DNA of 64,000 nucleotides. Origin: Pseudomonas tumuqii (GTDB lineage Bacteria; Pseudomonadota; Gammaproteobacteria; Pseudomonadales; Pseudomonadaceae). How positions within the stretch are numbered: the first letter of the stretch is position 1; every line of letters begins with the position of its first letter. The notes beneath the pieces are model-generated. The model saw nothing but the letters and a program-made list of their open reading frames with translations, was not told the DNA's origin and did no database searches. Shown here one piece after another: positions 8,659 to 17,816 of this stretch. Both the position numbers and the translations under genes were made by a program. Where the stretch lies: positions 124,001-188,000 of the forward strand of contig NZ_JAAOJA010000004.1 of NCBI RefSeq assembly GCF_013184545.1, written 5' to 3'.

Positions 8659-9564
8659 ATGAGGCCGGAAACTGCCATCGTCGAAATTCACCGGAAGTAC
8701 AAAATCCACACGGAACATTACCGCAACCCTGCCGCCAACAAGACCATCATCCTGGTCAACGGCTCACTGGCAACCACCGCATTCTTCGCCCCGACGCTGC
8801 GTTACCTGCAGCCTCGCTTCAATGTGGTGCTCTACGACCAGCCCTATGCCGGCCAGTCGAAAGCGCACAATCGCCATGATCGACCGATCCGCAAGGAAGA
8901 CGAAGCCGAGATACTTCTGGAATTGATCGAACACTTTCGCGCGAACCATGTGCTGTCCTTCTCCTGGGGCGGCGCGGCCACCTTGCTGGCCCTGGCCCAG
9001 CGGCCGCGACGGATCGAGAAGGCCGTGATCAACTCGTTCGCCGCGCGGCTCAACCAGCCGATGCGCGATTACCTGGAGCGCGGCCTGGACCTGCTCCTGG
9101 CCCGCGACCGCTTCAACGTCGGCCGCCTGATCAACGGCACCATCGGCAAGCACCTGCCATCGCTGCTCAAACGCTTCAACCAGCGGCATATCAGCAGCCT
9201 GGCCGAGCACGAATACCTGCAGATGCATTTCCATGTCCGCGAGGTGCTGACCCGGGATACCCAGTGCTACCTTGCGTGCGCCGAAGCCATCGAGGTTCCG
9301 CTGCTGTTCGTCAACGGCGAGCGGGACGAATACACCACGGCGGCCGATGCCCGGCTGTTCGCCGCCCATGCGCGGCAGTGCCAGTTCCGCACCATCGGCA
9401 ATGCCGGACACTTCCTCGATATGGAGCACAAGGCGGCCTGGCGCGATACCCGCCAGGCCTTGCTCGGGTTCCTTCAGCCGGCCATGGCGACGTCCGCGCC
9501 GCTACTGGATGGCCACCGCTATCCGCTCGTTGAGCGCAGGGCTGCGCAGCGCATCGCCAGCTGA
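8659..9564 (+). CDS. phaG: (R)-3-hydroxyacyl-ACP thioesterase/transacylase PhaG (PhaG/RhlA family)
   Basis: A 301-residue alpha/beta hydrolase. PhaG diverts (R)-3-hydroxyacyl groups from fatty-acid synthesis on ACP toward PHA. Visible motifs are VNGSLATTAFFAP, the nucleophile elbow FSWGGAA, the acid in NGERDEYTT and the histidine in NAGHFLDME. These follow the PhaG pattern (FSWGG) more closely than RhlA (ASWGG). The start MRPET at 8659 matches known PhaG N-termini and is preceded by an AGAGGA site. It lies about 120 bp before a PHA synthase gene in the same direction, so precursor supply and polymerisation are probably linked. Confidence 0.85.
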   Translation: MRPETAIVEIHRKYKIHTEHYRNPAANKTIILVNGSLATTAFFAPTLRYLQPRFNVVLYDQPYAGQSKAHNRHDRPIRKEDEAEILLELIEHFRANHVLSFSWGGAATLLALAQRPRRIEKAVINSFAARLNQPMRDYLERGLDLLLARDRFNVGRLINGTIGKHLPSLLKRFNQRHISSLAEHEYLQMHFHVREVLTRDTQCYLACAEAIEVPLLFVNGERDEYTTAADARLFAAHARQCQFRTIGNAGHFLDMEHKAAWRDTRQALLGFLQPAMATSAPLLDGHRYPLVERRAAQRIAS

Positions 9565-9687
9565 GCCCTTGGCAGTGCCTGTCTGCGGGTTGAGGCTTGG
9601 CGCGGTTGTTCGGTCGTATCCCGCCGCGCCTGGCGAGCAACCCTTTCCGTTCGACTCCATACCGGGATGACCGGAGGATGTTTTTCC

Positions 9688-11373
9688 ATGCAAGAGAAAC
9701 CAGTGTCGGGCAACTTGCCCGTACCCGCGTCCTTTGCCAATGCCGGGCAAAGCGCCCTGGGCGGCTTACGCGGCCGCAACCTGTTGGCCACCCTGCGCAC
9801 CCTGGCCCTGCAGGGCCTCAAGCAGCCGATCCACAGTAGTCGCCACGCCCTGGCCCTCGGCAGGCAACTGGGGCGCGTGCTGCGCGGCGACACCGTGCTG
9901 CCACCGAACAGCCGCGATGCGCGCTTCCAGGATCCCACCTGGCAGCTCAATCCCTTCTATCGCCGCGGTTTGCAGGCCTATCTGGTCTGGCAACAGCAGC
10001 TCAACGCCTGGGTCGACGAGAGCGATCTGCCGGCCGACGAGCAAGCCCGCGCGCGCTTCGTCCTGGCCCAGCTCGGCGATGCCCTGGCGCCGTCCAACAG
10101 CCTGCTCAACCCGCTGGCGCTCAAGGAGCTGTTCAACTCCGGCGGCGTCAGTCTGCTCAAGGGCGTCGGTCATCTGGTCGACGACCTGCTGCACAACGGC
10201 GGCATGCCCAGCCAGGTGAGCAAGCAGGCCTTCGAGGTTGGTCGCAATCTGGCGGTCACCCCGGGTTCGGTGGTGTTGCGCAACGAGTTGCTCGAGCTGA
10301 TCCAGTACCAGCCGATGAGCGAGCAGCAGTACGCGCGGCCGTTGCTGATCGTGCCGCCGCAGATCAACAAGTACTACATCTTCGATCTGGCGCCGGGCAA
10401 GAGCTTCGTCCAGTACGCGCTGAAGAACGGCCTGCAGGTGTTCGTGGTGAGCTGGCGCAATCCGGACGCCCGCCATCGCGAGTGGGGCCTGTCGAGCTAT
10501 GTGCAGGCGCTCGAGGAGGCCATCGATGCCTGTCGGGCGATTACCGCCAGCAAGGACGTGAACCTGCTAGGCGCCTGCGCCGGCGGCCTGACCATGGCCG
10601 TCCTGCAGGGCCATCTGCAGGCCAAGCGGCAGCTGCGCAAGGTCGCCAGCGCCACCTACATGGTCAGCCTGCTGGACAGCCGGGTGGAGAGCCCGGCGGC
10701 GCTGTTCGTCGACCAACAGACCCTGGAGGCGGCCAAGCGCCGCTCCTCCGAGCAGGGGGTGCTGGACGGCCGCGACATGGCCAAGGTGTTCGCCTGGATG
10801 CGTCCCAACGACCTGATCTGGAACTACTGGGTCAACAACTACCTGCTCGGCAAGCAGCCGCCGGCCTTCGACATTCTCTACTGGAACAACGACAACACCC
10901 GCCTGCCGGCCGCCCTGCACGGCGACTTCCTCGACTTCTTCCGGCTCAATGCCCTGAGCCGTGCCGGCGGCATGCAGGTCTGCGGCACGCCGATCGACCT
11001 GCAGAAGGTCACGGTCGACAGCTTCAGCGTGGCCGGGATCAACGATCACATCACCCCCTGGGACACGGCCTACCGCTCGGCCCTGCTGCTTGGCGGCGAC
11101 AAGCGCTTCATCCTGTCCAACAGCGGGCATATCCAGGCCATCCTCAACCCGCCGGGCAACCCCAAGGCCACCTATATGGAACACGCCAGCCTGAGCGCCG
11201 ACCCGCACGCCTGGTATAGCCAGGCGCAGAAGCACGAAGGCAGCTGGTGGCCGCAATGGCTGGACTGGATTCAGGCACGCTCGGGCGAGCAACGCGAGAC
11301 GCTGACGGCCCTCGGCAGCCAGGACTACCCGCCGCTGGACGCCGCGCCGGGCACCTATGTACATATGCGATGA
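9688..11373 (+). CDS. phaC: Class II (medium-chain-length) poly(3-hydroxyalkanoate) synthase, PhaC2-like
   Basis: A 561-residue PHA synthase that polymerises (R)-3-hydroxyacyl-CoA. The lipase-like box is GACAGG with the catalytic cysteine; the catalytic Asp is in AGINDHITPW and the His in NSGHIQ. The N-terminus (MQEKP, then PVPASF, GLRGRNLL and NPFYRRGLQAYL) resembles Pseudomonas PhaC2 rather than PhaC1. The start at 9688 follows GGAGG at about 10 nt; an earlier ATG at 9667 overlaps that site. The usual neighbours phaZ, phaD, phaF and phaI are absent, so this is a separate synthase locus paired with phaG. Confidence 0.93.
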   Translation: MQEKPVSGNLPVPASFANAGQSALGGLRGRNLLATLRTLALQGLKQPIHSSRHALALGRQLGRVLRGDTVLPPNSRDARFQDPTWQLNPFYRRGLQAYLVWQQQLNAWVDESDLPADEQARARFVLAQLGDALAPSNSLLNPLALKELFNSGGVSLLKGVGHLVDDLLHNGGMPSQVSKQAFEVGRNLAVTPGSVVLRNELLELIQYQPMSEQQYARPLLIVPPQINKYYIFDLAPGKSFVQYALKNGLQVFVVSWRNPDARHREWGLSSYVQALEEAIDACRAITASKDVNLLGACAGGLTMAVLQGHLQAKRQLRKVASATYMVSLLDSRVESPAALFVDQQTLEAAKRRSSEQGVLDGRDMAKVFAWMRPNDLIWNYWVNNYLLGKQPPAFDILYWNNDNTRLPAALHGDFLDFFRLNALSRAGGMQVCGTPIDLQKVTVDSFSVAGINDHITPWDTAYRSALLLGGDKRFILSNSGHIQAILNPPGNPKATYMEHASLSADPHAWYSQAQKHEGSWWPQWLDWIQARSGEQRETLTALGSQDYPPLDAAPGTYVHMR

Positions 11374-11517
11374 GCGGCCTGTTCGGGAATACGGATAGCT
11401 GCAAATAGAGACGCGTCGCGTAGGCCCGATAATGGTCCGACCTGTACGGCCTGGCCCAGTCAGCAGTTTGCGCCTATGGCTCTGCTCGGACAGCCTGACC
11501 GGCTGGCGCCCATGCGC

Positions 11518-12345
11518 TCACTGCCACTGGTACACCCCGCGGTTCAGGGCATCGCGCACCGCCGAGATGACCTTGCTGGCGCGCAGGGTGGCGCCGCTGA
11601 AGGCGTCGATGTCGTCGACCACCTTGCCCGGCTCGTAGAGGTCGAAGAGGTTGGCGAGGGGCTGGCCCTCCAGGTGCGCGATGCTTTGCCGGTATTGCAG
11701 GAGTACCGGGTAGGCGGGGTGTTCCTCGGTCAGTTTCAGGTAGTCGACGCCGGCATAGGCGAGGTAGCGCAGTTCGATGTCGTGCATTCGGTGTTCGCGC
11801 AGGCTGAATTGCAGGCTGACCTGCATCTCGCCCCGGTCCGAGAAGTGGCCACGATAGATGCCGTCCAGGTAGGTGCCCGGTGCCAGGCCCAGCAGTACCT
11901 TGGCGGACGGGCGCGAAGATGTGCCAGTTGTTCCCTGCGGCGTAGTCAGGACCTGCCGGGGCGGTGCGGCGGCTGTGGCCGACGCGAACTGGCCGATCAG
12001 ATAGCTTTGCAGCAACAGCGCAGCGTTGGCGCTGTGGGCCTGTCCGGGTCGTTTGTTGTGCCACGCCGCGCTGGCGTCCTTGCCGCACCAGTCCAGCGTC
12101 AGGGCCTCGTCGCCGGGATGCTCGGGGAGGTAGGACGTGACGTCATAGACCTTGCCGTCGATGGCCTTCCAGCAACTGTCGCGGTGATTGTGCGTGGCCA
12201 GTTCCTCTGCGCCGATCGGTCTGAGGGTGTCGGCCGTGGTAGCAGGCTCGGTCGAGCGACCCATGAGCAAACCGGTCGCCAGCAGCGTCAGCACGACGCT
12301 GAAGAAGGCGACCAGGGCGGTATAGGCGATCTTGTTCAGGCTCAT
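11518..12345 (-). CDS. Membrane-anchored cytochrome b5 / FMN-binding domain protein
   Basis: A 275-residue fusion. Residues about 7-30 form a membrane anchor. A cytochrome b5-like heme domain follows (HNHRDSCWKAIDGKVYDV, then YLPEHPGDEA and a second His in QAHSANA). The C-terminal FMN-binding domain is of the NosR/RnfG type and contains DAFSGAT (residues 247-253), which fits the ApbE flavinylation motif with Thr253 as the modified residue. HPGD replaces the usual HPGG. The start ATG overlaps the stop of the upstream ferric-reductase-like gene (ATGA), so the two are coupled and probably form one electron-transfer unit. Confidence 0.8.
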   Translation of the reverse strand: MSLNKIAYTALVAFFSVVLTLLATGLLMGRSTEPATTADTLRPIGAEELATHNHRDSCWKAIDGKVYDVTSYLPEHPGDEALTLDWCGKDASAAWHNKRPGQAHSANAALLLQSYLIGQFASATAAAPPRQVLTTPQGTTGTSSRPSAKVLLGLAPGTYLDGIYRGHFSDRGEMQVSLQFSLREHRMHDIELRYLAYAGVDYLKLTEEHPAYPVLLQYRQSIAHLEGQPLANLFDLYEPGKVVDDIDAFSGATLRASKVISAVRDALNRGVYQWQ

Positions 12346-13637
12346 AGGAAATCGAATGCCTCCGTGTGGATGAATGCGCGGTCGACCCCGGCCGTGGCCA
12401 GCAGCCCGTGCAGGTACTCGAGCATCGCTGGCGGACCGCAGATGTAGAGTTCGCGCTCGGCGAAGTCGGGGCAATGCTCGCGCAGGAAGGCCTCGCTGAG
12501 GGGGCCGCAGCAGGAGAAGTAGTGGATGCTCAGGCTCAGCTGCTCGTGGGCGCTGGCGATCCGTTCGAGTTCGTCGTGGTAATAGGCGCGCTCCGGACGA
12601 TTGGCCAGGTAGAACAACACCACGTGGGTGAATTGATCGGGCCGCTCCGCCAGGTATCGGGCTGCGCTGACGAAGGGGGTGATGCCGATGCCCCCGCCCA
12701 GCCACAGCTGCTTGCGTTGCGGCGCCCGACGCGCGAAGAACTGCCCGTACGGTCCCTCGACCTGCACCCGGCTGCCCGGCGTCAGCGCCTGCAGGGCCAG
12801 GCTGGCATCGCCGAGTGCCTTGATCCCCAGCTTCAATTCGGCAGCGCCCGGCGCAGAGGTGATGGTGAAGGGGTGCTCTTCTGCGCATCCGGCGCCGAGC
12901 GATGGATCCTGCGGGGTCAGGTAAATGAATTGTCCGGCACTATGGACGATGCCCTTGTGCTTGGGCACCAGGCTGATTTCCACCACATCCGCCGCCAGTC
13001 GGGTGACCTGGGCGACCCGGTATTCGCGCCGCGCCAGAACCGGGGCCAGCAGCTTGCGCCAGGCGATCGCGGCCAGGGCCAGCAGGCTCAGCAGCCACCA
13101 GGCGGCGCGCTCAGGGGAAACCGGCAGGGCATGCAGCAAGGCCAGCAGCAGGGCGGCCGCAGACAGCAGGTGCTGGCGTTTCCAGCGTTGATAGTGGATG
13201 CCCGACACCTGGAAGGTCGGTGCGAGGGCGCCGATCAGCGCCGCCAGGGCCAGCCAGCCGGCCCAGATAGGGGCATACGAGAGCGGCGGGAAAAGCACCC
13301 GCAATGCCTGCTCCAGCGACAGCGGCAGCGCCGCGAAGCTCAGCAGGAGCACGTGGCCGAGAATCAGGATAAAAGCGCTGAAACCCAGGTGTCGATGCAG
13401 TAGCCACAGGCGTGGCAGGCCGCCAAACCAGCGGTCCAGCCCTGGCAGGCGTACGCACATGGCCGCCGTCACCAGCAGCGCGGCGAGGCCCAGCACCCCC
13501 GTTATCCGCCCGGCCAGGGCCAGCAGCCAGACAACCCCCTCGCCCTGCAGCCCCGACAACCTCGGTCCGGCCATGGCGAGCGGTGCCAGCACCAGCATGG
13601 CGAGTAGCAGGTCGCCAGGCTCGACTTTCCTGGGCAT
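12342..13637 (-). CDS. Ferric-reductase-like transmembrane flavocytochrome (FAD/NAD(P)H oxidoreductase)
   Basis: A 431-residue protein. The N-terminal half has about six hydrophobic segments with paired heme-ligand-type histidines (LLHRHLGFSAFILILGHVLL and RQHLLSAAALLLALLHALP). The C-terminal half is a ferredoxin-reductase module with the FAD motif HPFTITSAPG, the nicotinamide motif LGGGIGITPF and the terminal ELYICGPPAMLEYL. It would move electrons from cytosolic NAD(P)H across the inner membrane. The ATG at 13637 has AAGGA upstream. The likely acceptor is the coupled cytochrome b5/FMN protein. The terminal substrate is unknown. Confidence 0.85.
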   Translation of the reverse strand: MPRKVEPGDLLLAMLVLAPLAMAGPRLSGLQGEGVVWLLALAGRITGVLGLAALLVTAAMCVRLPGLDRWFGGLPRLWLLHRHLGFSAFILILGHVLLLSFAALPLSLEQALRVLFPPLSYAPIWAGWLALAALIGALAPTFQVSGIHYQRWKRQHLLSAAALLLALLHALPVSPERAAWWLLSLLALAAIAWRKLLAPVLARREYRVAQVTRLAADVVEISLVPKHKGIVHSAGQFIYLTPQDPSLGAGCAEEHPFTITSAPGAAELKLGIKALGDASLALQALTPGSRVQVEGPYGQFFARRAPQRKQLWLGGGIGITPFVSAARYLAERPDQFTHVVLFYLANRPERAYYHDELERIASAHEQLSLSIHYFSCCGPLSEAFLREHCPDFAERELYICGPPAMLEYLHGLLATAGVDRAFIHTEAFDFL

Positions 13638-13982
13638 GGGCCTTTTCCTTGAATCTCCGCTTCGCAAGAGCTTCAGGATTCCAGCTATTGCTGGTCGGCG
13701 ACAATGATCTGAGTCATGAGGATGGCCGAAAGCGTGGGCAGCGGGGGTGAGGTGAAGAGGGCGACGCTAACTACGCCGCGATTGCATCTGCGGACTGCAT
13801 CCGGGCCACGCAGTGCGAGCCATCGGCCTGACTGATGGGTGGGGGTGGGCTCTGTCCGAGAAGATTTGGTCATAAAAGCGTTTCGCAGGCATGGGCTGTG
13901 CGTCCCCCCCGCTCTTATCAAACTGAAAATAGCCCATTGTTTTTATATAGAAATCTGTACGAGATCTTGTAGGAGCCAGTAA

Positions 13983-14180
13983 CCGTAGGATGGTGCGGGC
14001 CGCGTAGGATGAGCGCAGCGATACCCATCGGGCGGTTTATGCCTGTACCCGTTGGCAGGGCGAGTATCGATGATGGGTTACGGCGCCTTTGTTCTGCTGG
14101 CAGCAGGTCAATTTGCGGGCGCCTAACCTACGCGGCCCGACCTAGGCGGCCCCACCTACGCGGCCCGACCCATCCTACGG
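13983..14180. repeat. Palindromic intergenic repeat element (about 198 bp)
   Basis: The 26-nt ends are inverted copies: CCGTAGGATGGTGCGGGCCG and onward at 13983-14008, and its near-complement at 14155-14180. The interior repeats CTACGCGGCCCGAC-like units three times near the right end and has an inner inverted pair (GATACCCATC and GATGGGTTAC). No reading frame is supported. It looks like a REP/MITE-type element in the 620-bp gap between the flavocytochrome gene and yebG. The rest of that gap (13638-13982) shows nothing recognisable. Confidence 0.6.
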
Positions 14181-14260
14181 TCTTGATCCTTGAGTCCTCC
14201 AGTTTGCTGCGCGACAGCGCGGCAGCGAAGACGGGGTGGCCGTTCTTGCGGCAGTCGTGG

Positions 14261-14521
14261 TTATTCGGCCGCGGCTTGGCCCAGTTCGCTCAGCGCGTCC
14301 GGCTGGTTCTTGAAGGCCTTGGCGAAGATTTCGCGGTTCTTGGCCATGAAAATGCCCAGTTCTTCGCCTTGCTGCTCGTTCAGCGAAGGCACGGCCTTTT
14401 GCAATACATCGGTGAGCAGCTCGGCCAGTTCGAGCATCTTGTCATGACGGTCGGCTTCGGCTTTATCCATGAATAAACGCTCCAGATCCCGGCTGCTGCG
14501 GTACACCACTTCGACGGCCAT
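14261..14521 (-). CDS. yebG: YebG-family SOS-induced DNA damage protein
   Basis: An 86-residue protein matching YebG: it starts MAVEVVYRSSRDLERLF and continues with DKAEADRHDKMLELAELLTD. YebG is a small LexA-regulated protein of unknown biochemical role. A LexA box lies about 40 bp upstream of the start, which supports the assignment. It is divergent from the YbaK-like gene. Confidence 0.9.
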   Translation of the reverse strand: MAVEVVYRSSRDLERLFMDKAEADRHDKMLELAELLTDVLQKAVPSLNEQQGEELGIFMAKNREIFAKAFKNQPDALSELGQAAAE

Positions 14522-14561
14522 TCATCACCTCTACGCCTTCACGCTGATGGGTTGTAAAAAA

Positions 14562-14577
14562 CTGTTCATATATACAG
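14562..14577 (-). promoter_or_regulatory. LexA (SOS) box upstream of yebG
   Basis: Read on the minus strand the site is CTGTATATATGAACAG, which fits the CTGT-N8-ACAG LexA consensus with its central TA-rich spacer. It is placed correctly to repress yebG, whose start codon is at 14521. Confidence 0.85.
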
Positions 14578-14797
14578 TATTGGCGCAGTGTAAAGCAGTT
14601 GGCCGAGGCCTGCTAGTGCATCGGTCACAGGGTTTGCCCATGCACTAAACTTGTATGTGCTAGGCACGGCTCGAAACAGGGCCGGGCAATACCCGGACGG
14701 CTCGCAATACTCCCGTCGCGGCAGTACCCGGTTGTCGCGGACTCCAGCGGGAAGCGGGGCTGGCGTCGATTCTCAGGCCAACGTCAGGAGGTGCATC

Positions 14798-15265
14798 ATG
14801 AGCATGGCCAATCGTTTGCAAAACTACCTGTCACAGCAGCACTCCCACTACGACATGCTGCAGCACGATCCTTCGATGACCACCCGTGAAGCGGCGCGGC
14901 GCGCCGGCATACCGCCGCATCTGATGGCCAAGTCGGTGATTCTCGACGACTTTCAGGGGCATTGGCTGATGGCGGTGGTCCCGGCGACCCACCAGGTCGA
15001 CCTCAACAAGGTGCGCAAACTGACCAAACGCCACTGGCGGCTGGCACGGGAAAACGAGTTCGGCCCGCGTTTCAGCGACTGCGCGGACGGCGCGATTCCG
15101 CCGGTGGGCAGCGCGTTCGAGATGGAAACCCTGATCGACGAGTCGCTGACGGCGCTCAAGGACGTGTATTTCGAGTCGGGCGATCATGAAGGTCTGGTGC
15201 ATATGAGTTCGGAGCAGTTTCTCCAGCTCATGCCGACCGCCCAGTGCGGACCGATCAGCGAATAG
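14798..15265 (+). CDS. YbaK/ProX-type aminoacyl-tRNA deacylase-domain protein
   Basis: A 155-residue protein of the YbaK/EbsC fold. AAGIPPHLMAKSVI-like wording is seen as RAGIPPHLMAKSVILDD, followed by AVVPATHQVDLNKVRKL, both characteristic of the family. Members clear mischarged tRNAs or bind them. The ATG at 14798 follows AGGAGG. A good intrinsic terminator follows the stop. The specific tRNA substrate cannot be told from the sequence. Confidence 0.8.
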   Translation: MSMANRLQNYLSQQHSHYDMLQHDPSMTTREAARRAGIPPHLMAKSVILDDFQGHWLMAVVPATHQVDLNKVRKLTKRHWRLARENEFGPRFSDCADGAIPPVGSAFEMETLIDESLTALKDVYFESGDHEGLVHMSSEQFLQLMPTAQCGPISE

Positions 15266-15275
15266 GCCCGACTCC

Positions 15276-15312
15276 GGGTGGCGCCAATGCTGAGGGCGCC
15301 GCCCGCTTTTTT
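15276..15312 (+). terminator. Rho-independent terminator after the YbaK-like gene
   Basis: The stem GGGTGGCGCC (15276-15285) pairs with GGCGCCGCCC (15295-15304) with one G-U pair. It is followed within two bases by TTTTTT (15307-15312), the classic intrinsic terminator layout. Confidence 0.8.
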
Positions 15313-15525
15313 CTTGCCTCCGCTGCTTGCCGGGGGCGTGTCGTATTGCCGCACAGCACTCTTCCCGGCCGCCTGGCTGGCCCTCATCCTGCATAATCCA
15401 ACCGTCACCTGCGGGTCCGATCATGGCGGGGCACCCACTACCGAGCGCTGGTGAAAAAGCACCCGCCTACTGCCGCCGCCTCGCGACGGTGCTCGATATC
15501 TTCACAACCTCCGAGGAGTCGCATC

Positions 15526-16029
15526 TTGAAATTGAATTGGGCCGAGGCGCTGCGTGAGAACCTGCATGGGCTGGCCGAGTCGCTCGGCAACCTGCTGGTC
15601 GAGAGCTTTCACTACCTGGCGCTGTTCGCCATCGGCGGGGCCACCGCCTGGGCGGCGGTGATGGCGTTCAGCGGTATGGTCGAGAAGGGCCACACCACGG
15701 TCGACGATATCCTGCTGCTGTTCATCTACCTCGAACTGGGGGCGATGGTCGGGATCTACTTCAAGACCAACCACATGCCGATCCGTTTCCTGATCTATGT
15801 GGCGATCACCGCGCTGACTCGTTTGCTGATCTCCGACGTGTCGCACCACCATCGCCCGGATATGGGCGTGGTGATGATTTCCGGGGCGATCCTGTTGCTG
15901 GCGGTGGCGATTCTGGTGGTCCGCTACGCCTCCGCGCGCTTCCCCTCGGTGCAAGCCGATGGCCCGCGCATGCGCCGCAACCCGGCCGACAACGCGGCGG
16001 AGAAGGATGATGCCCAGGGCGATGATTAG
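15526..16029 (+). CDS. psiE: Phosphate-starvation-inducible PsiE-family membrane protein
   Basis: A 167-residue protein with four hydrophobic segments, beginning around FHYLALFAIGGATAWAAVMAF and LLLFIYLELGAMVGIYF. The region between and after them (NHMPIRFLIYVAITALTR, then a His-rich DVSHHHRPD) is typical of PsiE. A TTG start at 15526 is preferred because GAGGAG lies 8 nt upstream and the protein then begins LKLNWAEALREN. An ATG 75 bp earlier has no site. Its C-terminal tail is echoed by a broken copy at 60136-60249. The biochemical function of PsiE is unknown. Confidence 0.8.
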   Translation: MKLNWAEALRENLHGLAESLGNLLVESFHYLALFAIGGATAWAAVMAFSGMVEKGHTTVDDILLLFIYLELGAMVGIYFKTNHMPIRFLIYVAITALTRLLISDVSHHHRPDMGVVMISGAILLLAVAILVVRYASARFPSVQADGPRMRRNPADNAAEKDDAQGDD

Positions 16030-16500
16030 GCGGCCCGGCGGCCCGGCGATCCGGTTCTCCGCCAGCCGTTGCACCGATGGGCGTGCTCGTCGCTGCCGGG
16101 CCGGACTGCATCCATCCATCAATAGCGCGGTGACGACTGTCCTCCAGAACATGCCCCGGAGGACAGGTCAGCGTTGCATCTGCATCATCTAAGCCTGCTG
16201 ATCAGCGCCGCCAACGCATGGCCGAGCAGGCAATCCCTAGCCCCCCCCCCCAAGCCCTTGCTTTCAGCAACACGGCACAACGCACCGCCACCGCAATGGT
16301 TGCGGGCATGTGAGCGAATCTGCTTTTGCTCGTAAATTGACACAACTCCGGGTCCAGACTAAATATCAGAAGCTGAAGTGCCATTTAATCGAGCTTGTGG
16401 CGGAGCGTCTCACGCTTCTCCATCTTGGCTTCTGACGGGAGTTCACGGCCCGTTTATCTGGGCCGCTAGTCGCAGCAGATGTTTCATCAAGGATGTCCAT
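16030..16500. other. Intergenic region upstream of the FadL-like gene
   Basis: 471 bp without a supported gene. It contains an 11-base run of C (16241-16251) and, at 16337-16365, TTGACA, a 17-nt spacer and TAAATA. The latter is a plausible sigma-70 promoter for the outer-membrane protein gene starting at 16501. Nothing else was recognised. Confidence 0.4.
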
Positions 16501-17787
16501 ATGCGCATCGCGAGCCCGTCCCTTGTCTGGTTGAGTAGTCTCCTTTGTCTCGTGAGTCCCGGCATGCTCCAGGCTGGCGGTATCCTGCTGTATGAGTACG
16601 CTAGCGATAACGTCAGCTTGGCCAACGCCGGCGCCGCCGCACGTGCCCAGGGGCCATCCACCCTGGCCAGCAACCCGGCCGGCCTGGCCTTCTTGCCGGG
16701 CACTCAGGTCAGCGGCGGTCTGCAGGTGGTGAATGGCGATCTCTCGTTCGATGACCAGGCGGGTAGTCAGCCCGGCGCCGACAGCGGGCAGATCCTCGAG
16801 TGGCTGCCGGGCGGCAGCTTCTTCGTCAGCCATGCAGTCAACCAGGCTCTCAGCGTCGGCTTTGGCCTGTATGGCGACTTCGGCCTGGCGGGTGATTACG
16901 ACGAAGACTGGAGCGGCCGTTATTTCGTCCAGGATGCCAGCATCATGAGTGTCTCGCTGGCGCCCGGCATGGCCTACCGGCTCAACCAGCAGTGGTCCGT
17001 CGGCCTCGGCCTGCGCGCGGTATACGGCACGCTGGAAACCCACGTGGCGGTGGATAACAACCCGCTGGGTATTGGCAACTTCGCCGATGGGCAACTGCAT
17101 TACAAGGGCGACGATTGGGGCTATGGTGCCAACCTCGGGGTGATCTACCAGCCGCGCGCCGGCACCCGCATCGGCCTGAGTTACACCACGGCAGTCGATC
17201 TTGAGTTCGAGGATCGCTTGAGCATCGCCGACCTGCGCCCCGCGCTGGTCACGCAGCTCGATGAACGCGGCATCCTCGGCGCACCGCTGCACATCGACAT
17301 GACGATTCCGCAAACCGCTACCCTCAGCCTCTATCAGGCGCTCGACGCACAGTGGGCGCTGCTGGCCAGTGCCGGCTGGCAGGACTGGTCGGAGTTCGGT
17401 CGGGTCGGCATCGAGCTGGATTCCGACAACCCGACGTCGGCAACGACCGATCGTCAATACCGTGACACCTGGCACCTGGCTATCGGCAGCCAGTACCAGG
17501 CGACGCCCGCGCTGCTCTGGCAAGCCGGGCTGGCATATGACAGCTCGGCGGTTGCCGATAGTGACCGCACTTTTGACACGCCGATGGCTGAGTCCTGGCG
17601 CCTGGCCACTGGCATCTCCTACGCTTTCAACAGGGACGCGGAGCTGAACCTCGGCTATGCCTTTATCTGGATGGGCGACATGCCCATCGCGCAGAGCAAG
17701 GGTGTCGGTGAGCGCATCAGTACGTCCGGCGAATTCGCCGATGCAGCCATCCATGTCCTCAGCAGTTCCATCACCTGGCGTTACTGA
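16501..17787 (+). CDS. FadL/OmpP1-family outer membrane transport protein
   Basis: A 428-residue beta-barrel precursor. A signal peptide occupies about residues 1-24, ending near GMLQA. The mature N-terminus has the family signature with NVSLANAGAAARA and LASNPAGLAF, which forms the plug region. The remainder alternates as barrel strands and ends in an aromatic residue (SSITWRY). Such proteins carry hydrophobic compounds, typically long-chain fatty acids, across the outer membrane. A DUF3313 lipoprotein gene follows 29 bp downstream and is probably co-transcribed. The substrate is not known. Confidence 0.87.
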   Translation: MRIASPSLVWLSSLLCLVSPGMLQAGGILLYEYASDNVSLANAGAAARAQGPSTLASNPAGLAFLPGTQVSGGLQVVNGDLSFDDQAGSQPGADSGQILEWLPGGSFFVSHAVNQALSVGFGLYGDFGLAGDYDEDWSGRYFVQDASIMSVSLAPGMAYRLNQQWSVGLGLRAVYGTLETHVAVDNNPLGIGNFADGQLHYKGDDWGYGANLGVIYQPRAGTRIGLSYTTAVDLEFEDRLSIADLRPALVTQLDERGILGAPLHIDMTIPQTATLSLYQALDAQWALLASAGWQDWSEFGRVGIELDSDNPTSATTDRQYRDTWHLAIGSQYQATPALLWQAGLAYDSSAVADSDRTFDTPMAESWRLATGISYAFNRDAELNLGYAFIWMGDMPIAQSKGVGERISTSGEFADAAIHVLSSSITWRY

Positions 17788-17816
17788 TCGACTCGTCACC
17801 ACACAGGAGCAACACC

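Noticed and set aside
16241..16251. Run of 11 C residues as a phase-variation tract
   Set aside because: It lies in intergenic DNA well upstream of the candidate promoter and outside any reading frame, so there is no evidence for switching. It may also be a sequencing-length artefact.
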